Assembly: GCA_946405185.1 (NCBI GenBank)
Contig: CAMJGH010000015.1
Location: 1 to 40,696, forward strand
Direction of reading: 5' to 3'
Origin: an uncultured Lachnospiraceae bacterium
Lineage (GTDB): Bacteria; Bacillota; Clostridia; Lachnospirales; Lachnospiraceae
Length of the DNA stretch: 40,696 nucleotides
Part shown: positions 12,739 through 20,517 of the stretch, piece after piece
Layout: every line of letters starts with the position of its first letter
Position numbering within the stretch: the stretch's first letter is position 1
Translations under genes and position numbers: made by a program
Notes under the pieces: generated by a model
The model's input: the letters and a program-made list of their open reading frames with translations, nothing else
Told to the model about the DNA's origin: nothing
Databases searched by the model: none

Positions 12739-13620
12739 ATGAAGATCCTCAACTTCGGTTCCCTGAACCTGGACATCGTCACCCGCGTCGAACAGTTTGT
12801 CCGCCCCGGCGAGACCGTCCGCGCCCGCTCCCAGGAGCTGCGCTGCGGCGGCAAAGGGCTGAATCAGTCCATCGCCCTGGCGCGCGCCGGCGCCGAGGTG
12901 TGGCATGCCGGCTGCGTGGGCGAAGGCGGCGAGATGCTGCTGAACTACCTGGTGGACCACGGCGTGCACACGGACTACATCGAGAACATCCTCGAGCGTC
13001 AGGGCAGCGCGTTCATCCAGGTGACGGACACCGGCGACAATTCCATCATCCTCTATCCCGGCTCCAACGAGTGCCTCACGGAGGCGCAGGTCAAAGACAC
13101 GCTCGAGCACTTCGGCCGGGGAGACATCCTGGTGCTGCAGAATGAAGTGAACCTCCTGCCCTACATCGTCGATCAGGCTTACCGGAGGGGGATGATCATC
13201 GTCCTGAACCCTTCCCCTTACAACGAGAGGATCGCCGCCGTGGATCTGAACAAGATCTCGTGGCTCTTTGTCAACGAGATCGAAGCCGAGCAGATCGCGG
13301 GCACGCGCGAGGCGCTGGTCACCTGGGAGAAGCTCCACACACAGTACCCGAAGCTGCGCCTCCTGGTCACGCTCGGCGCCGGCGGCAGCGTCTGCTTCTC
13401 CGGCGACTACGCCAACCAGCAGCCGCCTTACCCGGCCGAAGTCAAGGACACCACCGGTGCGGGCGATACCTACACCGGGTACTTCCTGGCGTCGCTGGCG
13501 GGCGGAAAGACCCTGGAGGAGGCCATGAACATCGCCACCATGGCGGCGGCCATCTCCATCACCCGCCCCGGCGCGGCCGAATCCATCCCCGGCATCGAAG
13601 AAGTGCTGGCCTGCCTGTGA
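12739..13620 (+). CDS. PfkB-family carbohydrate kinase, ribokinase-like
   Basis: This 293-residue protein has the PfkB/ribokinase fold signatures. The N-terminal beta strand reads NFGSLNLDIVTRVEQFVRPGET. The substrate-lid motif is GGKGLNQSIALARAGA, and the second PfkB signature is DTTGAGDTYTGYF with the catalytic Asp in GAGD. It phosphorylates a sugar or nucleoside hydroxyl with ATP in the cytoplasm; ribose is the closest guess but specificity is not readable. The start was chosen at 12739 because AGGAGGAG lies 6 bases upstream; an open frame extending to 12658 runs through the promoter and inverted repeat and is unlikely to be translated. No sugar transporter is adjacent. A separate promoter for the aquaporin overlaps the gap just after its stop. 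Confidence 0.9.
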   Translation: MKILNFGSLNLDIVTRVEQFVRPGETVRARSQELRCGGKGLNQSIALARAGAEVWHAGCVGEGGEMLLNYLVDHGVHTDYIENILERQGSAFIQVTDTGDNSIILYPGSNECLTEAQVKDTLEHFGRGDILVLQNEVNLLPYIVDQAYRRGMIIVLNPSPYNERIAAVDLNKISWLFVNEIEAEQIAGTREALVTWEKLHTQYPKLRLLVTLGAGGSVCFSGDYANQQPPYPAEVKDTTGAGDTYTGYFLASLAGGKTLEEAMNIATMAAAISITRPGAAESIPGIEEVLACL

Positions 13621-13625
13621 CGTTG

Positions 13626-13634
13626 TGGTATAAT
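13626..13634 (+). promoter_or_regulatory. Extended -10 promoter of the aquaporin gene
   Basis: TGGTATAAT is a perfect extended -10 element, 36 bp upstream of the aquaporin start. No convincing -35 box is visible 16-18 bp upstream, as is common for extended -10 promoters. Confidence 0.65.
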
Positions 13635-13670
13635 CTGAATAAACCCACAGAAAAAAAGGAGGGCAAGGGT

Positions 13671-14360
13671 ATGAAAAAAGCGATAGCGGAAGCCATCGGC
13701 ACCTGCGTGCTGGTGGTGGTTGGATGCGGCACGGCCATGCTGGTCGGGTGTGATGCGGCAGCCGGTTCGGGGTACCTGCTGACGGCACTGGCCTTCGGCC
13801 TGGCCATCGTCGCCATGGCGTACTCCATCGGCAATATCTCGGGGTGCCACGTGAACCCGGCGGTGTCGCTGGCGTTCTGGCTCAAGGGTGAGCTGAAGCT
13901 GAAGGATTTCATCACGTACGCCATTGCCCAGTGTGTCGGCGCGTTTGCGGGCACCGTCATTCTGGCACTGATCTTCGCGTTGGGCGGCGTGGAGGACATG
14001 ACCGGGGCGTTTGGCGCCAACGGCGTGGCCGGCGTGAACGGCAACCATCTTGCCGGGCTTCTGGTGGAGATCGTCCTGACCTTCATCTTTGTGACGGCCA
14101 TCCTGGGTGTCACCTCCAAAAAGGCCAGCCACGGGTCCTTCGGCGGTCTGGTCATCGGCCTGACGCTGGTGCTGGTGCACATCCTGGGCATCGGCCTGAC
14201 GGGCACCTCCGTCAACCCGGCCCGGTCGCTGGCGCCTGCCATCGTGGCGTGCTTTACCGGCAATTTTGCTCCGCTGGGCGCGTTGTGGATCTTCATTGTG
14301 GGTCCCGCCATCGGATCGTTCCTGGCGGCCATGTGCAGCCACTATTTTGAAAAAGAGTGA
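13671..14360 (+). CDS. aqpZ: Aquaporin, water-selective (AqpZ-like)
   Basis: This 229-residue MIP-family channel matches AqpZ in length. It has both NPA boxes (HVNPAVS at N62-A64 and SVNPARS at N182-R185) and six membrane segments. The aromatic/arginine selectivity filter can be read by alignment with E. coli AqpZ: F42, H170, T179 and R185 correspond to F43, H174, T183 and R189. All four match the water-type filter and differ from the Trp/Gly/Phe/Arg set of glycerol facilitators. It should therefore conduct water in the cytoplasmic membrane. The start at 13671 is preceded by GGAGGG; a longer in-frame extension to 13260 overlaps the kinase gene in another frame and is spurious. It is probably transcribed alone from its own promoter and ends at a strong terminator. 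Confidence 0.93.
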   Translation: MKKAIAEAIGTCVLVVVGCGTAMLVGCDAAAGSGYLLTALAFGLAIVAMAYSIGNISGCHVNPAVSLAFWLKGELKLKDFITYAIAQCVGAFAGTVILALIFALGGVEDMTGAFGANGVAGVNGNHLAGLLVEIVLTFIFVTAILGVTSKKASHGSFGGLVIGLTLVLVHILGIGLTGTSVNPARSLAPAIVACFTGNFAPLGALWIFIVGPAIGSFLAAMCSHYFEKE

Positions 14361-14375
14361 GAAAAAGACACTGAA

Positions 14376-14418
14376 AAAGCCTCCGCGCGGATGCCGATCC
14401 GCCGGAGGCTTTCTTTTT
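14376..14418 (+). terminator. Intrinsic terminator after aquaporin gene
   Basis: AAAGCCTCCG pairs with CGGAGGCTTT, with a second inner stem CGGAT/ATCCG, and a T-rich run follows at 14410-14418. This is a strong Rho-independent terminator. It ends the + strand block before the - strand genes begin. Confidence 0.88.
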
Positions 14419-14484
14419 GGCCGGACAGACGGTCCGGCGCGGGTGACGGTATCCGGGATGCGGATCTGTGCGAGGCCCGGCGGT

Positions 14485-15483
14485 TCAGTCCGCCAGCCGG
14501 TATCCGTCCCGCGCGTTTCGCAGGTCCGCTTCCATCTCCGCGGCGTCCGTCCAGCCGGCAAAGCCGTCGGAATAGGAGAAGCCGTACAGGTACCCCAGAT
14601 TGAAGCCCATCAGGCCGCCGTAGTCGGCCGTCAGCACGCCGTCCGCCGGAATCTTTAAGGAGGCATAGCGGCAGGCCTCGTAAGAGGTGAAGACGGAGCC
14701 GTCCGCGCGCGTCACGGTCACTTCATAGGCGTCGTAAAGGACGTTCTGATCCTGGTAGGAAGGGGCTCCGTCCGCGACAAACAGATACAGCCGGTACGGC
14801 GCCATCGTCAGGGTGAGGGTCTCATCGTGCGAGAGGATCTCCGCCCAGTCTTCCCGGATCAGCCGTTCGGTGTTGGCGTGGATCTTATCGAGGTTGCTGC
14901 CCTGAAGCTGCTCTGTCCGCAGCACCCACTCGGTGAGGCCGGAGACGGTGAATTCCTTTTCGGACGGGGAGAAACGCCAGCCGGCCGGGGCTTTTGCCTT
15001 CACGGTGACGGTGTCGCCGTTTTGCAGTCCGGCTCCGGGAACGATCTCAAAGCGGACATCGTTCGCCCAGGCCGCGGTGCGGTCCGTCACGGTGACTTCC
15101 CCCGCGCCTTCGCCCGACATGCCGGAAAACGTCACGCTGACGGCGGCAAACGGATCCGCTGTCTGCGGGAAGACGAGCTGGTTGACCGCCGAATCCGGGA
15201 TAAAAGCGTTGATGGCGAAGATCACGGCGAACACCGCGAGGGCGATGAGCCACCCCTTCAGGCGCCGTTTGCGCTGCCTGGCCCGCTGCAGGTCCTTGAT
15301 ATCCTCGGCGGCGCGGGCTTTCGCCATCTGCCGCTCGTACTCCTTCTTGGCGAGGCTGTCTTTTTCGATCAGCATCTCCTGCCCGCAGTAGGGGCAGACG
15401 GCTTTTTTGCCGTCGGCGGCCAGCTCCATGTTGGCGCCGCAGGAAGGGCATTCCAGAGAGATCATGGTGGGAGTAGTGCTCAT
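14485..15483 (-). CDS. Zinc-ribbon single-pass membrane protein of unknown function
   Basis: This 332-residue protein opens with a zinc ribbon (C12, C15, C30, C33; CPSCG and CPYCG). A charged, probably coiled-coil segment follows at residues 42-76, then one membrane segment at about 77-96 (GWLIALAVFAVIFAINAFIP), then an extracytoplasmic region of about 230 residues. That region contains a bacterial Ig/sugar-binding-like stretch (about 110-170) with GDTVTVKAKAPAGWRFSPSE. The layout suggests a sensor or scaffold with a cytoplasmic metal-binding head, but no catalytic motif is visible and I do not recognise the family. The start has AAGGAG 11 bases upstream. A good promoter lies upstream at 15519-15547, so it is likely transcribed independently of the acyl-CoA synthetase gene behind it. 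Confidence 0.82.
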   Translation of the reverse strand: MSTTPTMISLECPSCGANMELAADGKKAVCPYCGQEMLIEKDSLAKKEYERQMAKARAAEDIKDLQRARQRKRRLKGWLIALAVFAVIFAINAFIPDSAVNQLVFPQTADPFAAVSVTFSGMSGEGAGEVTVTDRTAAWANDVRFEIVPGAGLQNGDTVTVKAKAPAGWRFSPSEKEFTVSGLTEWVLRTEQLQGSNLDKIHANTERLIREDWAEILSHDETLTLTMAPYRLYLFVADGAPSYQDQNVLYDAYEVTVTRADGSVFTSYEACRYASLKIPADGVLTADYGGLMGFNLGYLYGFSYSDGFAGWTDAAEMEADLRNARDGYRLAD

Positions 15484-15518
15484 AAGTGAAAATTCTCCTT
15501 AGGGGACGATATGGGAAT

Positions 15519-15547
15519 AGTATATGCTTTTTGGCATGCGGTGTCAA
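15519..15547 (-). promoter_or_regulatory. SigA promoter of the zinc-ribbon membrane protein gene
   Basis: Read on the - strand, TTGACA (15547-15542) and TATACT (15524-15519) are separated by exactly 17 bp. The -35 is perfect and the -10 matches TATAAT at five of six positions. It lies about 36 bp upstream of the start codon. The large palindromic element at 15551-15631 ends only 3 bp from the -35 box. Confidence 0.8.
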
Positions 15548-15550
15548 AAC

Positions 15551-15631
15551 ATGACAAAGGGACAGGTCAAATGACATATGATGTCCCGTTTAATCGGGAA
15601 CAATATGTCAGATAACCTGTCCCTTTGTCAT
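15551..15631. repeat. 81-bp nested palindromic element (REP/MITE-like)
   Basis: The outer arms are a perfect 17-bp inverted repeat: ATGACAAAGGGACAGGT (15551-15567) and its reverse complement (15615-15631). Inside are a second inverted pair TGACATAT/ATATGTCA (15572-15579 and 15603-15610) and a third, TCCCG/CGGGA (15584-15588 and 15595-15599), around a 6-base loop. The whole element can fold into a single interrupted hairpin. It lacks a T-run, so it is not a typical terminator. It fills the gap between two - strand genes, starting 6 bp after the stop of the acyl-CoA synthetase. Similar AAAGGGACAGGT-type palindromes are, from memory, dispersed in some Bacillota genomes. There is only one copy in this window. 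Confidence 0.8.
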
Positions 15632-15637
15632 ACGGAC

Positions 15638-17272
15638 TTATGAGCGGTTCTGCTTTTCGACCAGCCGTCCGCCGCCGTAGATCTCGCGCAGCTTCGGCTT
15701 CTCGATCTTGCCGGTGGCGTTGCGGATGACGGGCGCGAAGATGAGCTTGCGGGGGCGCTTGTAGCGGGGCAGCCCCAGGCAGAAGCGGTTGACATCGTCA
15801 TCGGTCAGCGTGGCGCCTTCCTCGATCTGGATGATGGCGGCCGCGATCTCGCCCAGGCGCGGATCCGGCAGGCCGATGACGGCCGCGTCGTGGATGTGCG
15901 GGTGGGCGCAGAGGAAACTCTCGATCTGCACGGGGTAGAGGTTCTCGCCGCCGGAGATGATCACATCCTTGGCGCGGTCCACCAGGAAGATGAAGCCGTC
16001 TTCATCGGTCCGGGCCATATCGCCGGTGTGCAGCCACCCGTCTTTTAAGACTTCCGCGGTGGCTTCGGGGTTCTTGTAGTATTCCACCATGACGCCGGGA
16101 CCCTTGACGCAGAGTTCGCCGATCTCGCCTTTCTTGACGAGGTTGCCCTGGCTGTCCACGATCTTGGTATACCAGCCGACGCCGGGCACGCCGATGGCGC
16201 CCACTTTGTGGGTGTTCTCCAGGCCCAGGTGCACGCAGCCGGGGCCGGTGGACTCGGACAGGCCGTAGTTGGTATCGTACTGGTGGTCCGGGAAGTATTC
16301 CTTCCAGTGGCGGATGAGCGACGGCGGCACGGGCTGTGCGCCGATGTGCATGAGCCGCCACTGCGAGAGCTTGTAGTCTTCAAGTTTGAGTTTGCCGGAA
16401 TCCAGCGCCGAGAGGATATCCTGCGCCCACGGCACCAGAAGCCAGACGATGGTGCAGCCTTCGTTGGAGACGGCGCTGAAGATGGCTTCCGGTGAGCTTC
16501 CTTTTAAGATGACGGCGCGGCTGCCGGTATAGAGCGACCCAAACCAGTGCATCTTGGCGCCGGTGTGGTAGAGCGGCGGGATGCACAGGAAGCAGTCATT
16601 TCGGGTGGTCTTGTGGTGGATGGCCTCCATGCGGGCGCTCTGGCTTAAGGCCTCATGCTTTAAGAGGATGGCCTTCGGGAAGCCGGTGGTGCCGGAGGAG
16701 AAGTAGATGGCGCCGAAATCCGTATCCTCCACCAGGATGAGCGGAGCGGAGGAGGGCTGGTTGGAGGACTGGCGGAAGTAGTCTTCCGCGTAGGACGGGC
16801 ACTGGTCCCCCACGAAGTAGAGGAGCATGCTGGTCTTGATGATGCCCGCGATGTCCTCGATGCGGCCGATGAACTCCGGCCCGTAGAAGAGCACGTCGGC
16901 GTCCGACGCCTCCAGGCAGTAGCGGATCTCCTCCGCGGTGAAGCGGAAGTTTAACGGCACGGCGATGGCGCCGGCCTTCAGGATGCCGAAATAGATGGGC
17001 AGCCACTCGAGGCAGTTCATCAGCAGCACCGCACATTTCTGCCCGCGCGAGATGCCGCGCGCCAGCAGCATGTTGGCCACGCGGTTGGCCTTTTCATCGA
17101 ACACCGCCCAGGTGATCTCGCGGCGGTAGAAGGCCGTGGAAGTGGGCTGGATCAGCTCGTACTCGCGCCAGGTGACGCGCTGTTCTTCCCGGATCTCGGG
17201 ATTGATCTCGACCAGGGCTACTTCCGGGCCGTAGAGCTTGGCATTTCGTTCAAGCAGATCGGTGATAGGCAT
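15638..17272 (-). CDS. AMP-dependent acyl-CoA synthetase/ligase (ANL superfamily)
   Basis: This 544-residue protein carries the ANL core motifs in order: the ATP P-loop YFSSGTTGFPK, the A5 motif YGLSESTGPG, the A7 motif GWLHTGD, the A8 hinge DRAKDVIISGGENLYP, and the A10 lysine in NATGKIEKPKL. Family members activate a carboxylic acid as acyl-adenylate and transfer it to CoA. The overall resemblance is to medium/long-chain fatty acid or carnitine-type CoA ligases, but the substrate cannot be read. The start at 17272 was chosen over an upstream in-frame ATG at 17344. It follows AAAGGAT on the - strand, and the longer version would begin at the predicted transcript start region. No acyl-CoA dehydrogenase or transporter lies beside it, so it appears to be a single-gene unit with its own promoter. 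Confidence 0.92.
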   Translation of the reverse strand: MPITDLLERNAKLYGPEVALVEINPEIREEQRVTWREYELIQPTSTAFYRREITWAVFDEKANRVANMLLARGISRGQKCAVLLMNCLEWLPIYFGILKAGAIAVPLNFRFTAEEIRYCLEASDADVLFYGPEFIGRIEDIAGIIKTSMLLYFVGDQCPSYAEDYFRQSSNQPSSAPLILVEDTDFGAIYFSSGTTGFPKAILLKHEALSQSARMEAIHHKTTRNDCFLCIPPLYHTGAKMHWFGSLYTGSRAVILKGSSPEAIFSAVSNEGCTIVWLLVPWAQDILSALDSGKLKLEDYKLSQWRLMHIGAQPVPPSLIRHWKEYFPDHQYDTNYGLSESTGPGCVHLGLENTHKVGAIGVPGVGWYTKIVDSQGNLVKKGEIGELCVKGPGVMVEYYKNPEATAEVLKDGWLHTGDMARTDEDGFIFLVDRAKDVIISGGENLYPVQIESFLCAHPHIHDAAVIGLPDPRLGEIAAAIIQIEEGATLTDDDVNRFCLGLPRYKRPRKLIFAPVIRNATGKIEKPKLREIYGGGRLVEKQNRS

Positions 17273-17338
17273 GGGGATCACATCCTTTCCGCGGCCGGTA
17301 TCGGCAAAGGACACCGGCGGGAGGCGGCAGTCTGATAT

Positions 17339-17361
17339 TTTCACGGTTTAAACCACTGAAA
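17339..17361. promoter_or_regulatory. Palindrome at the transcription start of the acyl-CoA synthetase gene
   Basis: GGTTTAAACC (17345-17354) is a perfect 10-bp palindrome flanked by TTTCA on the left and TGAAA on the right, giving a near-palindrome of 23 bp. It lies just downstream of the predicted -10 on the - strand, a typical repressor position. Confidence 0.45.
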
Positions 17362-17365
17362 TGCT

Positions 17366-17394
17366 ATGATAGACTCTTCCCGCGGGAATGTCAA
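17366..17394 (-). promoter_or_regulatory. SigA promoter of the acyl-CoA synthetase gene, with spacer palindrome
   Basis: On the - strand, TTGACA (17394-17389) and TATCAT (17371-17366) are separated by exactly 17 bp. The -35 box overlaps the stop codon of the upstream MATE gene. The spacer contains a perfect 12-bp palindrome, TTCCCGCGGGAA (17377-17388), which could be an operator. The gene is therefore probably controlled separately from the MATE operon. Confidence 0.75.
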
Positions 17395-18758
17395 GCGGAA
17401 GGAAGGCCTGCGGACGCGTTCTTTTCACAGCGCGCCAGCCATCCCGGAAGAACGGCGCCGATGAGGATCAGCGAGGAGAGCCAGGCGGCGGTGGAGGTGA
17501 AATATAAGCCGGCGCGCCCGAAGAAATGGGGAAGCACCAGCGTGACCGCCACGCGTGCCGCCAGCTGCAGAACGGCCGCCAGCAGCGGGATCATGGCGTT
17601 GCCGAGCGCCTGGAGGGCCTGGCGCAGGGAGTACATCGGGCACATGATCAGCATGCCGGCACACATGACCATCAGGAACTGCCAGGCTACCGTCAGCGCC
17701 TCCCCCTCCGCGAAGAGGGAGAGGAGGGGCCTGCCGGCAAAGGCCATGACAAGGACGAAGAAGAGGGCGGAACAGACGGACAGCACGAATGCGCGCCGCA
17801 GTCCCGTACGGATGCGGTCAAACCGGCCGGCGCCGTAATTCTGGCTCACGAACGTGGCCACGGCCTGTGCCATGGCGATGGCGGCCGTCTCCAGCAGTTC
17901 GAATGCTTTGTCCGCGGCGCTGATGCCGGCGGTGAAGGCCACACCGTATCCGTTGACGTGAGCCTGCACCACAAAGCCGCCGGCAGAGATGACGAAGCTC
18001 TGCATCACCATGGGGACACACAGGGAGAAGAACTCCCGCACGATGGGAGCGGGCAGCCGCAGGTGTTCCCGGCGGATCCGCAGCAGATCCTGCGAGCGCA
18101 CCCGCCACAGGCAGACCAGCGCGGAAATGCCCTGGGCAAGGACCGTGGCGGCGGCCGCTCCGGGGGCGCCCCAGCGCAGGCGGACGACGAACCAGAGATC
18201 CAGGACCACGTTGACTGCCGTGGCGGACAGGATGGCGTACAGCGGCGTGCGGCCGTCGCCCACCGCTCGCAGGAAGGCGGAGAAGAGGTTGTATCCCAGC
18301 AGCAGGAAGAGGCCGCCGAAGCTGATCTGCAGGTAGAGCACGGCGTCTTCCAGCACTTCCGGCGGGCAGTTGAGAAAGAGCAGCAGGGGGCGGGCCGCCG
18401 GGAGGAAGAGTGCCGTCATGGCAGCTCCCAACAGGACTGCCAGCAGGCAGATGCTCCCCGCGGCACGCCGCAGTTCTTCGGGCTTGCCGGCACCAAAGCG
18501 TTTGGCCAGCACCAGGGAAGCTGCCTGGGAGAAGTTGGTCAGGAAGCTGACGCACAGCCAGACAGGCCACCCGGCGGCCCCCAGGACCGCCAGACCGTGC
18601 ATGCCGTAACTGCGTCCCAGGATGACGGTATCTGCCATGGCATAGACCTGCTGGAGCGTATAGCCCAGGATCAGGGGCAGACTGAAGCGGAGGATCAGCG
18701 AAAGCGGATCCCCCGTTGTCATATCCGTGTTGCGTTTGCGGTCAGAGAGAGAGGACAT
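17391..18758 (-). CDS. MATE family efflux transporter
   Basis: This 455-residue polytopic protein has about 12 membrane segments in two homologous halves. The N-terminal signature of clostridial MATE proteins is present (MTTGDPLSLILRFSLPLILG, then QQVYAMADTVILGR), as is GAGKPEELRRAAG after the second helix pair. MATE proteins export organic cations, drugs or metabolites by sodium or proton antiport. The ATG at 18758 has AGGAG five bases upstream; a second possible start (MTTGD) lies 12 codons in. It is the third gene of the operon after the bicupin and isomerase genes, 36 bp behind the latter. Its place in an apparently catabolic, LacI-controlled operon is unusual and may mean it exports a pathway product or intermediate. 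Confidence 0.93.
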   Translation of the reverse strand: MSSLSDRKRNTDMTTGDPLSLILRFSLPLILGYTLQQVYAMADTVILGRSYGMHGLAVLGAAGWPVWLCVSFLTNFSQAASLVLAKRFGAGKPEELRRAAGSICLLAVLLGAAMTALFLPAARPLLLFLNCPPEVLEDAVLYLQISFGGLFLLLGYNLFSAFLRAVGDGRTPLYAILSATAVNVVLDLWFVVRLRWGAPGAAAATVLAQGISALVCLWRVRSQDLLRIRREHLRLPAPIVREFFSLCVPMVMQSFVISAGGFVVQAHVNGYGVAFTAGISAADKAFELLETAAIAMAQAVATFVSQNYGAGRFDRIRTGLRRAFVLSVCSALFFVLVMAFAGRPLLSLFAEGEALTVAWQFLMVMCAGMLIMCPMYSLRQALQALGNAMIPLLAAVLQLAARVAVTLVLPHFFGRAGLYFTSTAAWLSSLILIGAVLPGWLARCEKNASAGLPSA

Positions 18759-18794
18759 GGCTGCTCCTGTTGCGGGCGGAGCGTCCGGAGACGC

Positions 18795-19625
18795 TCAGTG
18801 CAGGACGGCTTCGACGGCCCGCAGATACCGGAGGCTGAGCCGGGCAGCGGTCCGGGTATCCGGATAGGCCTTTTCCTCCAGGGCCAGCACGCCGGCATAG
18901 CCGATGTCCCTGAGCGCCTGCAGGGTCTCCCGGAAGTTGTAGTGGGCATGGCCGGGATACCACCGGTCGTTGTCTGCCAGATGGACGTGGCCGATGCGGC
19001 CGGCACCCGCGCGGACGGCCGCGCCGATGTCCGTCTCTTCCATATTCATGCAGACGGAATCGACATGCAGGACGGTGCGGGAGAGCCCCGGGATGCCGTC
19101 CAGGAAGTCCAGCCCTTCGCGGACGGTGCGCAGGAAGTCGGATTCGTACCGGCACATCATCTCCAGGCCGACGGTCACGCCGTACCGGCCGGCCAGTTCG
19201 TCCAGCCTCTGCAGACTCTCGGCCAGGCGCGCTTTTTGGACCGGCAGCGGCGCGCCGCTGTCCCGGCGGTTGCCGGCGATCAGCCCGACGATGAGGACGC
19301 CGCCCCAGGGGGCGAGGGTGATCATGTGCTCTTCCAGATGGGCGACGGTCCGCCGGCGGACGCCTTCGTCCCGGTCCACGAGGTTATATCCGTACAGTTC
19401 GCGGGCGGAACCGGTGCCGATGGAGGTCAGGGGCAGGTCCAGGCGCTCCAGGAGTTTCTGGAGCGCATCCCTGTCGATCAGCCGGGAATCCGCCAGGTGC
19501 AGTTCCACCCCGTCAAAACCGTCCTCTTTGACGAGGGGAAGCGTTTGCTCAAACGGTCCTTTGTAAAGGATGACGTCGTCTTCGTCCGCGTTCAGGGCCG
19601 CTGTCGCGGCGATATGCATGCTCAT
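18795..19625 (-). CDS. Sugar phosphate isomerase/epimerase, xylose-isomerase-like TIM barrel
   Basis: This 276-residue protein belongs by pattern to the AP-endonuclease-2/xylose-isomerase-like TIM-barrel family. Metal-binding positions typical of the family can be seen: Glu in VGLEM, Asp/His in HVDSVCMNMEE, His in GHVHLADNDRWYPGHAHYNF, and Glu in LALEEKAYPD. Such enzymes epimerise or isomerise ketoses, inosose derivatives or hydroxypyruvate in the cytoplasm. The substrate is not identifiable here. Its start overlaps the stop of the bicupin gene by the ATGA junction, which implies translational coupling and a shared pathway. A second start (MHIAAT) lies two codons downstream. Expression should follow the LacI-controlled promoter upstream of the bicupin gene. 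Confidence 0.88.
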   Translation of the reverse strand: MSMHIAATAALNADEDDVILYKGPFEQTLPLVKEDGFDGVELHLADSRLIDRDALQKLLERLDLPLTSIGTGSARELYGYNLVDRDEGVRRRTVAHLEEHMITLAPWGGVLIVGLIAGNRRDSGAPLPVQKARLAESLQRLDELAGRYGVTVGLEMMCRYESDFLRTVREGLDFLDGIPGLSRTVLHVDSVCMNMEETDIGAAVRAGAGRIGHVHLADNDRWYPGHAHYNFRETLQALRDIGYAGVLALEEKAYPDTRTAARLSLRYLRAVEAVLH

Positions 19626-20386
19626 TCCGGCAGCTTTTGCCCCGGCAGGGGGTTGATCTGGAAGTCTTTTTCACGCGCGAAATGCTCGTACCAGACATAG
19701 AAGACTTCCTTGCCGGGATCAGCCACCAGATCGTGGTCCGGTCCGGCCGGGATGAAGCTCCACTCACCGGCTTTGTGCGGCACGGGTTCGCAGTGGTCCA
19801 CGGACAGGCTGAAGTCCGAGTTGCCCACGCAGTAGTTCCACTGATGGACGCTCGGATGGCCTTTCTCGCGGGTGCCCTCTCCGATGGCGCGGGTGGTGCC
19901 CACGATGATGCGGCCGAGCTGTTCGGCGCGCAGGTAGGAGCGGGCTTCCGTATTCGGGCCCTTGCAGTCCTGCACGTACCGGTTCATTTGGCTGTAGGTC
20001 TGGAAATAGGGAAGATAGACGTGGCCTGCCTCGATCACCTGTTTATCCCACTCGTTGTTTTCCACGACGCTCATGACGTACTCCATGTCCGTGACCGCGT
20101 GGATGGTGTAGGGGCACTTGTCGAAGTTGGGGGCGTAGAAGCTCAGCTCCCGGATATTGTAGCAGGCTTCGGCGTCATAGATGTAGCCGGTGCCGAAACC
20201 GAAGATAAAGAGGACGGTGCTGTCCGCATAGAGGGCGGGATTTGCGTCGCATCCGGCTTTCAGCCGGCACTTGAAGTTGCGGATGCCGCCGTCATAGGTG
20301 CCGGGGAGCAGTTCCGCGCAGGCGAAGCCGTTTTCGTTATAGGCCAGGTCCAGATCTTCATTCCGGGCGATGTAGTAGGGCTGCAT
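19622..20386 (-). CDS. Bicupin-like protein, probably sugar-related
   Basis: This 254-residue protein looks like a two-domain cupin. The second half has HQWNYCVGNSDFSLSVDH, then HKAGEWSFIPAGPDHDLVAD, with His residues spaced as in cupin motifs 1 and 2. The first half is less conserved and may lack metal. Bicupins of this size include keto-sugar isomerases and sugar-acid enzymes, and the coupling to an isomerase-like gene and LacI control suggest carbohydrate metabolism; a specific reaction cannot be given. The start at 20386 has a perfect AGGAGG seven bases upstream. A much longer open frame to 21163 runs through the promoter and lacI on the opposite strand and is a shadow. It is the first gene of the bicupin-isomerase-MATE operon. 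Confidence 0.82.
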   Translation of the reverse strand: MQPYYIARNEDLDLAYNENGFACAELLPGTYDGGIRNFKCRLKAGCDANPALYADSTVLFIFGFGTGYIYDAEACYNIRELSFYAPNFDKCPYTIHAVTDMEYVMSVVENNEWDKQVIEAGHVYLPYFQTYSQMNRYVQDCKGPNTEARSYLRAEQLGRIIVGTTRAIGEGTREKGHPSVHQWNYCVGNSDFSLSVDHCEPVPHKAGEWSFIPAGPDHDLVADPGKEVFYVWYEHFAREKDFQINPLPGQKLPE

Positions 20387-20430
20387 GTTGAGACCTCCTG
20401 TTTTGGGTGAGAGTACCCGTTCTGTGCGGG

Positions 20431-20444
20431 TGTAACCGGTTACA
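20431..20444. promoter_or_regulatory. LacI-family operator O1 (perfect 14-bp palindrome)
   Basis: TGTAACCGGTTACA is a perfect palindrome with the central CG typical of LacI/GalR operators. It lies 11 bp downstream of the -10 box of the bicupin promoter, where bound repressor would block initiation or elongation. It is the probable site for the divergent LacI-family regulator. Confidence 0.85.
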
Positions 20445-20455
20445 TTGATATGGAC

Positions 20456-20484
20456 AGGATAGCACCCGCATTGGTCAATGTCAA
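20456..20484 (-). promoter_or_regulatory. SigA promoter of the bicupin-isomerase-MATE operon
   Basis: On the - strand, TTGACA (20484-20479) and TATCCT (20461-20456) are separated by exactly 17 bp. The -35 is perfect and the -10 matches four of six positions. Transcription would start near 20449 and run straight into the operator at 20431-20444. Confidence 0.75.
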
Positions 20485-20517
20485 CGGGGAAATTGAGCGA
20501 TTCCTCGTGCTTTTCCA

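Noticed and set aside
13260-13670. N-terminal extension of the aquaporin frame into the kinase gene
   Set aside because: A promoter and ribosome binding site lie before 13671 and the AqpZ length fits only that start.
13626-14360. Glycerol facilitator (GlpF) as identity of the MIP channel
   Set aside because: The selectivity-filter residues F, H, T and R are those of water channels, not the W, G, F, R set of GlpF.
15551-15631. Simple terminator reading of the large palindrome
   Set aside because: No T-run follows either arm, and the triple-nested structure is more like a dispersed palindromic element.
17526-19700. 724-codon open frame on the + strand opposite the MATE and isomerase genes
   Set aside because: The Gln/Gly/His-rich translation is typical of an antisense frame. 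The opposite strand has clear families, ribosome binding sites and a promoter.
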